From Artemia franciscana (taxonomy: Eukaryota > Arthropoda > Branchiopoda > Anostraca > Artemiidae): DNA of 64,000 bases. A program made the translations under genes and the position numbers. The notes beneath the pieces are model-generated. The model was given only the letters and a program-made list of their open reading frames with translations. It had not been told where the DNA came from and did no database searches. The DNA is taken from NCBI RefSeq assembly GCF_032884065.1, contig NC_088881.1, positions 13,171,260 to 13,235,259 on the forward strand, read 5' to 3'. Positions within the stretch are counted from its first letter, which is position 1, and each line of letters opens with the position of its first letter. Below, piece by piece: positions 57,681-64,000 of this stretch.

Positions 57681-57899
57681 ATGTCTTCCATTTGGATCAA
57701 ATGTTAAAAGTACAAAAACACTTATTTTTTCAGCGTCAAAATAAAAGCTTAGAAAATCGTTGAGCTGCTTTCTCGAGTTAAAGGCCAGTTTCATAAAATA
57801 AAACTTTCCCTAATTACATACGATAAATATCTTGAGATCAGTTTGTTAAAAATATTTTATTTTAGAATCAGTTTGTTAAAAATATCTCAAAATTAGAAA
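57681..57899. other. AT-rich sequence, nothing recognised
   Basis: Contains a short AGAATCAGTTTGTTAAAAAT direct repeat (57.84 and 57.87 kb). Confidence 0.45.
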
Positions 57900-58860
57900 A
57901 CAAAACTCCGTGGGTCGACAGAGCCCCCAAGAACCCGGGGGCGGGCGTTGTAAGTTATGCCCTGAGCGCATATATAGTTCTTATGGAAGGGATGCTCGTA
58001 CAAATTTCGGAGGAGTCACATTAAATTGTAAATCGGAATTTCTAGTGCCGTTCATAAGTCAAAAGTGATCGAAGGTCAACTGCCCCCCCCCAAGGCCCTT
58101 TTCCCCAAATGCATCCGATTAAATTTTTGAGATAGCCATTTTATTCAAAATAGCCTAAGATCAAATAAATAAAAAACCATGGGGTAGACAAAATCCCCAA
58201 AAGCCCCGGGGTAAGTGTTGTATGTTGTACCCCGAGGGCATATGAGGTTTTTATGCAAGGGGTGGTCGCAAAAACTTTAAAAAATGGCTCATTTGATTAG
58301 AAATTGAAAGTTTTAGTTATCTTTTTAAGAGTCAAAAGTGATCAGAGGGCATTGCCCCCCCCACGCCCTCTTTTCCCCAAATACATCCAATCAAAATTTT
58401 GAGATTGTCATTTTGTTTGAAACAGTCTAACGATCACATAGCAAAATTTTCTAGGTAACCCCCCCAAGAGCCCGGGGGAAGGGTTGTAACTTATACCCCA
58501 GGAGCATATAAGGTTATTATGGAATATTTAAGCTTGGGAAGGGATTCAAATGACTATGAATTGAAAGTTCTAGTTCCCTTTATAAGAGTGAAAAGGGACT
58601 GGAGGGCAACTAGCCCCCTACCTTCTTTACCCCAAATCCATTTTATTAATTTTTTGAGATAGCCATTTTGCTAAAATAAGTCAAAAGACCAGAGAAAACA
58701 CTCCAGGGTCAACACAACCCTCCAGAGCCCGGGAGCAAATGTTGTGTGTTATACCATGTGGTTATGTAAGGTTTTTATGTGAGGGTTTCTAAGACAGTTC
58801 AAAGACCAGAAAAGCCCAATTCCCAACCCAACTAAAAAAAGCTTATTAACGATATTTTAC
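57900..58860 (-). repeat. G-type repeat array, minus strand
   Basis: Four units of ~270 bp, each with 'CC-AGAGCCCGGGGG', 'GTTGTA-GTTATACCC', 'GAGGGCA-TGCCCCCCCC' and 'TTTGAGATAGCCATTTT'. They are the reverse complement of the unit at 18.9-20.2 and 28.7-31.1 kb. Confidence 0.75.
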
Positions 58861-59379
58861 TCCAAAAATAATGGGTGCTGACCCCTGGCCCTCCCTCCAT
58901 AGCCTGACCCTCTCACCCCAGAAAACAAACAAACTAATTACTCTGTTCCTAAAATCATGGGAGCTGACCCCTGTAATAGAAACGAATTCTATTACAAATA
59001 TTTTCTTTTGTACTTACTACAACATTGAAACTAAAATGAAAATTGTAGCGAACGCAGGCCAGTACTTACCAATAGACCCGCTAGGCCCTACGGCATTCGC
59101 TATCCCCAAGGTTTTGGGGATTTCCTCAATAGTCTTGTAAAAACAGAGCAGCAAAAACGCTTGGGCCTAGAAGCGTTAAAGTTTCAAGTCCAGCCCTCAG
59201 TGAAACAAAATTTTGAGCTAATGAGCTTTCAGGAATTAATATAATTATATATCTAATATTCAGTTTAGCTTTATTACTTCTTACCAAGACCGATAATTTA
59301 TTAAGGGAAAAAAATTATTTGAAATAGGGAATATTCAAAAACTTGAAACTTTGGCAATCAAAAACGAACAGAAACTAAT
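58861..59379. other. Sequence with a weak exon candidate (59133-59070)
   Basis: On the minus strand 59133-59070 is bounded by TTTTTACAAG and ATTG|GTAAGT. It ends one base into a codon, which would match the two-base start of the 52.7-kb helicase exon. Its 21 codons (TIEEIPKTLGIANAVGPSGS…) do not resemble the ATPG region expected just before the DEAD box. I list it as a candidate only. Confidence 0.25.
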
Positions 59380-60368
59380 TAAAAAAAAACTTTCCAAAAA
59401 AGAGTTTTTTAAAGAAAAGTAAAGGCCATATTAAACTTAAGATCAGAAGAAATAAAATCTACAATAACTCAAACTCAAAACCGCCAGAAATTACTATCAA
59501 ATAATAAATGGAACTCAAAACAAACAGAAAATAAATAAATACAAATCAAATTTAAAACAAACAAAAATGTTTTGCTATTGAATCATAAATGAAACCAAAA
59601 ACGACCAGAAATTAAATAAACAATCATAGCAAACAAACATACCATATGTACTAATATAAACGAATAAATAAATCTTAAAACGAGTGAAACTTAAATTAAA
59701 TACACAAATCAAGCTTGAAACGAATGAAAACCACTACAAACAAGAATTTGGATTTTGCCTCCTTCTCTCACCGTAAAAGTCTAGAACCTATTGCGTCCTT
59801 TGCGCTTCACTGAAAACCTATACGTGTCTTGAGCAGTCTTGGATAGTACAAATAAAATCAAACTGGATATTTGATATAAATGATATTCATTATTGAAAGA
59901 TCATCAGTTCAAGATTTTATTTCACTGTAATTTTATTTTCATTTTCAATGCTGTAATACATGGAAAAGAAAATATTTGCAATATAATTCGTTTTCGGTGA
60001 GGCACCAATCATGCATTAGGCTCTAGACTTTTACAGTTTGGAAAGGGGTCAGTATCCAAACTCTTGTTTGTAGAGAAACTATATTTGTCTTGAACAGTTT
60101 TAGAAAGAACTAATAAAATTAAGCTGAATATTTGATATATTAATGATGTTAGGTGTTGAATGATTGTCAGTTCAAAATCTAATTTTACTGTCATTTTTTG
60201 TTTATTTTCAACGTCGTAATAAGTATAAAAGAAAATATTTGTAATAAAATTGGTTTTCAGTAAAGTGCCAATGACGCAATAGGTTTTAGACTTTTACAGT
60301 GAGAGAAGGAGGCAAAACCCAAACTCTTGTTCGTAGTGATTTTTGATCATTTCAAGCTTGGTTTGTAT
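59380..60368 (+). repeat. Left arm of a large foldback structure
   Basis: 59380-59720 (AAAGAAAAGTAAAGGCCATA, 'AAACTTAAGAT', 'CTACAATAA-TCAAACTCAAAAC') is the reverse complement of 62.0-62.37 kb. 59735-60350 contains direct repeats of ~262 bp ('GGATATTTGATATAAATGAT' type, 'TGTAATA-AT-GAAAAGAAAATATTTG'). 59740-59815 is also inverted against 60250-60340 (GCCTCCTTCTCTCACCGTAA versus TTACAGTGAGAGAAGGAGGC). Confidence 0.72.
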
Positions 60369-61968
60369 TAAATAAAAAAAAAACAAGTTTTTTTAACTGA
60401 AAGTAAGAAGCGACATTAAAACTTAGAACGAACAGAAATTACTACGTATATGAAAGGGACTGCTTCCTCATCAACGCCCCAGTCTTTAAGCTAAAGTTTG
60501 ACTCTTTCAACTCTACCTTTTAAAACAGTAAAAACTTTAGCGTAAAGAGCGGGGCTTTGATGAGGAAGCAGCGCCTTTCATATACGAAGTAATTTCTGTT
60601 CGTTTTAAGTTTTAATGTCGGTCCTTACTTTCAGTTAAAAAAACCTGTTTTTTTATTTAATTTCTGAACGTTTTTGAATCAATGCATGTTTTGATTTTGG
60701 CTCTCCGCAGATGAATAATTAAAACAAAATTTGCATATTTTTTTGGCTAAATGGCTTTCTCAGAGTTTTGATTGAATGATTTTGAGAAAAAAAGAGCGGG
60801 GGAGGAGGCCTAGTTGCCCTCCGATTTCTTGGTTACTTAAAAAGGCAACTAGAAATTAGAAATTAGGCAACTTAAAAATTAGCTTACGTAACGAACTTTT
60901 GTATTCTTTTTTTACGTATATGAGGGGGTTCACCCCCTCGTTAGTACCTCGCTCTTTACACTAAAGCTTAAATTTTGTCCCAATACCTTAAGAATGAATC
61001 GCAAAAGCCGTAGAATAAATAGTTGAAATTACTAAAAATACTTTAGAGTAAAGTGCGGGGTATTAGGAGGAGGTGAGCCCATCATATGCGTAATAATTTC
61101 TGTTCGTTTTAAGTTTTAATGCTTCTCCTTACTTTCAGTTGAAAAAACTTTTTCAAATTTTTTTTAAATAATGCTAGAATATCCTGCGCTCCCTTCATGA
61201 AAGTTTTCTTCCCCCATGACAAATTTCTCCAAGGAAATTTCCCAACATATCTCCCTCTTCCCACCCCCTCCCAAATCTAAAAAAACCCTGAAAACGTCTG
61301 TACACTTCCAAATAACCATTACTATATGTAAGCACTGGTCAAAGTTTGTAACTTGTAGCCCCTCCCACGGGGACTGTGGGGGAGTAAGTCGCCCCCAAAG
61401 ACATAGTTATAAGGTTCTTCGACTACGGTGAATACAATGGATATCTCAGAATTTTGATCCGGTGACTTTGGGAAAGTAATTGGCGTAGGAGGGGGCCTAG
61501 GTGCCCTCCAATTTTTTTGGTCACTTAAAAAGGGCACTAGAACTTTTCATTTCCGTTAGAATGACCCCTCTCGCAAGACTCTAGGACCAGTGGGTCGATA
61601 CGATCACCCCTGGGGAAAAAACAACAAAAAAACAAACAAATAAACACGCATCCGTGATCTGTATTCTGGCAAAAAATGCGAAATTCCACATTTTTATAGA
61701 TAGGAGCTTGAAACTTCTACAATAAGGTTCTCTAATACACTGAATCTGATGGTGTGGTTTTCGTTAAGATTGTATGACCTTTAGGGGGTGTTTTCCCTAT
61801 TTTCAAAATGAGGCAGATTTTCTCAGGCTCGTAACTTTTGATGGGTAAAATTAATCTCGGTGAAACTTATATATTTGAATTCAGTATTAAAATGCGATTC
61901 TTTTGATGTAACTATTGGTTTTGTTTACTATTGAGCCGGGTGGCTCCTTACGTACTACGAACTGTTTG
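60369..61968 (+). mobile_element. Family F element nested in the foldback structure
   Basis: Starts with AACTGAAAGTAAGAAGCGACA and carries two long hairpins (about 60397-60640 and 60920-61140), each with the CTCTTTA-CTAAAG core. The F/G block follows at 61330-61620. The right end has GAGCCGGGTGGCTCC and ACGTACTACGAACTGTTTG, then AT. The left terminus is missing, as in the 34.4-kb copy. It splits the outer foldback arms. Confidence 0.75.
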
Positions 61969-62385
61969 ATATTCAATTTAAGTTTCACTAGTTTCAAGAT
62001 TTATTTATTAATTTATATTAGTATCTATTTTATGTTTGCTAACTACGATTGTTTGTTTAATTTATGTTCGTTTTGGGTTTCATTTATACTTCAGTAGGTA
62101 AATATTTTTGTTCGTTTTAGGCTTGATTTGCCTATTCAATTTAAGCTTTACTCATTTTAAGATTTATTTATTCATTTACATTAAAATCTCTGTTGTATGT
62201 TTTTTTTTGCTATGATTGTTTATTTAGTTGCTGTTCGTTTCGGGTTTCATTTTTTCTTTAAAATAATAATTTCTGGTCGTTTTGAGTTTGATTTATTGTA
62301 GGTTTCTATTTTTTTTATCTTAAGTTTGATATGGCCTTTACTTTTCTTTATAAAAATTCTTTTTCGGAACGTGTTTTTTTTCTTT
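61969..62385 (+). repeat. Right arm of the large foldback structure
   Basis: Two direct units of ~165 bp ('TATTCAATTTAAG-TT-ACT', 'AAGATTTATTTATT', 'GTTCGTTT-GGGTTTCATTT'), then 'TTTTGAGTTTGATTTATTGTAG' and 'TTTGATATGGCCTTTACTTT', the reverse complement of the left arm at 59.4-59.7 kb. Confidence 0.72.
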
Positions 62386-62640
62386 TTTTTTTAAAATTAG
62401 TCTTCAAAAATGGAACAGCTTGTGAAAAGGTTCCGTAAGCATAGAGAAAACATTATCGACTTTCTACTTAATAGTATAGCTTAATTGTGTTGTCTAAGTA
62501 GTTGATATGTTATTTGTTTTTTTCTTGTTTATTGTTTCCATTTTATTTTATTTTTCTATATTTTTGTACTCCTCTAAGTGCATTTCATCTATATAAAGAG
62601 GGTTGAATTAAACTGTTATTATTATTATACTAGCAAATAT
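62386..62640 (+). mobile_element. Possible LINE 3' end
   Basis: A 24-codon frame from 62410 (MEQLVKRFRKHRENIIDFLL…) ends at TAA and is followed by a T-rich UTR and TTATTATTATTA. Short basic C-terminus plus ATT tail is like the 3' end of a LINE, but no reverse transcriptase precedes it. Confidence 0.35.
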
Positions 62641-63310
62641 TCTTTATACTTGACCCTTTCGATCTTTCGAATGATTTCTATAAGTCTTTCTCCAAAAATT
62701 AGCTTAAGGATGCTTTAAGGATGGCTTTTCTATAAAAGAAGAAATGTCAAATCCTCGCAAAATGTTTACATTAATAAAATCTGGATCCTTTAGCATCTCC
62801 CTTGCTACACAGTGGTAATTGTGTCAAATTTGATATGAAAGCCAGTGCAAGTTATTGCAGATTTTTCGGCATTTAAATTAGAGTGACCCGTCCATTCCAA
62901 CCCTTACTTTTATCTGCTAAACAATTAATATCCGTAATACAATATATTTATATTTAACCTTAAGTTCATGAAAATGTTTGTAGGAGCAACATTTGACATA
63001 TATTTGAATATAAATATTTATATTATATAATATAAGTATTTGACATAAAGACAATTTAGCTGTCGACTTCAACAACTTTAGTCAATTTATAAAGTAATTT
63101 ATTTAGTTGAAAAGTTCAAGCTATAACAAACAAATGGGCATTTTTTTCCCTATACAACTACAACAGCGAGGGACATTGCTGTTTAATTTTTTTTTTTCAA
63201 GACAATAGCAACAGAGAAGATAGAGGCAAGTGTCGAGGGTATAAACTTGGATGAGAACTAACCTGCGACTGCCCCCAAGGAACGAAACTAGCTGCTCTTT
63301 AATTCTTTTT
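62641..63310. other. AT-rich sequence, nothing recognised
   Basis: No exon, repeat or RNA gene supported. A TATAAATATTTATATTATAT palindromic patch lies near 63.01-63.04 kb. Confidence 0.45.
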
Positions 63311-64000
63311 CATCACCAACCTAGTCCTAGTATAATTCGGAGAGCATTTTAAGTTCGTTGACGACGTGTCTACACTTCTCAAGTACACAGTACAGAATGC
63401 AATGCCTAAGAAATAGTTTGACCAGACTTTCTCCACCCTTCACTTCATCACCCAGTGTCAGTCAAATGACCTACAAGTGAATGAACAGAAATCGAAAGTT
63501 CACGATTCAGTACACTCAAGCGGGACATTATAACCTCAGATCTGCCGTTTCCAACTGTTTTCTCTGCAACAACTATAGGTGCAATATTTACAGGTGATTG
63601 CTTATTTAAGCTACATGTTGAAAATTTTGCACCAAATGTCTCTAATCAACCCAGAGGTCAACAAAATGCGCAGGTTGGGCTTCTCTGATCGCCAACTCCT
63701 ACTGGCGTATACAACCTACATCAGACCTATCCTCGAATATTTTTGTTCCGTTGGGGGCCCTAAACTCAAAAAACTACTTACATGTCAGCAGAACTAAAAG
63801 ATGTTCAAGAACGTGCTACTAAAATATTACTTGGACCCTACTTCAGCAACTACAAAAGAGCTCTTGAACTTCCCAACCTTATTCGTTCTAAGACATAATT
63901 GATTACTGAAATTTGTGAAAACGTGGTTAGCAAACGAAAAACACCGATCGATTTTTCCATCATCTGCACAGACCAGCCGTCCTAGCCAAATGGTTCACGT
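63311..64000 (+). pseudogene. LINE D reverse transcriptase fragment
   Basis: FKFVDDVSTL (motif C, FVDD) near 63.35 kb, NDLQVNEQKSKV near 63.46 kb, then RRLGFSDRQLLLAYTTYIRP, ILEYFCSV, and in another frame AELKDVQERATKILLGPYFS and ELPNLIRSK. The FVDD motif and the LEY-C-V / ER-T-I-LG order are those of CR1/L2-like LINEs. Frames alternate, so it is dead, and it runs off the window end. Confidence 0.78.

Overview
The window is eukaryotic, AT-rich genomic DNA from an invertebrate, most likely an arthropod. The repeat style looks crustacean (brine-shrimp-like), but I cannot name the species from sequence alone. It is not bacterial: coding sequence is cut by GT-AG introns, and almost all the long open frames are microsatellite, T-rich or transposon artefacts.

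The only host gene I can support lies on the minus strand. It is the C-terminal half of a DEAD-box RNA helicase of the DDX28 type (mitochondrial ribosome assembly). I could join six exons by hand: 52704-52598, 49302-49189, 33285-33128, 28595-28412, 23195-23040 and 17219-17088. Every intron has GT/AG borders, and the reading frame stays open through all five junctions to a TAA with an overlapping AATAAA signal. The 5' exons (Q motif, Walker A, Ib) were not found between 52.7 and 64 kb. One intron is 15.9 kb long and full of nested transposons.

Layout by region. 0-4.2 kb: mostly featureless AT-rich DNA with one old repeat fragment. 4.2-7.55 kb: a TA microsatellite, a tRNA-like SINE head with an A-rich tail, then a 2.8-kb element with a terminal hairpin and internal tandem repeats (called family H here). 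7.6-15.7 kb: a composite array of Helitron 3' ends (helicase C-terminal remnants, GC hairpin, CTAG terminus), a CCCGGTCGTCATTTATATTC minisatellite and T-rich (TTTTTTAG)n tracts, including a near-identical 2.1-kb tandem duplication. 17-28.6 kb: the last three exons of the helicase with introns holding a (GTA)-rich array, a G-type repeat array, a Penelope-like element with GIY-YIG endonuclease remnant, and small tandem duplications. 28.7-31.1 kb: more G-type array. 34.4-47.7 kb: the nested stack inside the largest intron. A family F foldback element is followed by a CR1/Jockey-like LINE (B), which is split first by a 4.8-kb LINE (A) with 7-bp target duplications and then by a minus-strand family H copy. 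A second H copy follows in inverted orientation. 53-62.4 kb: more F elements, another LINE (C) truncated by an F copy with two hairpin termini, a minus-strand G array, and a large foldback structure with another F copy nested inside it. 63.3-64 kb: a further LINE (D) fragment.

The biology is therefore one conserved nuclear gene, greatly expanded by intronic transposons. The least explained material is two repeat families (H and F) that end in small perfect hairpins with 8-bp stems and 4-nt loops. F and the G arrays also share an internal sequence block, which suggests they are related. I found no CRISPR array, operon or bacterial feature.
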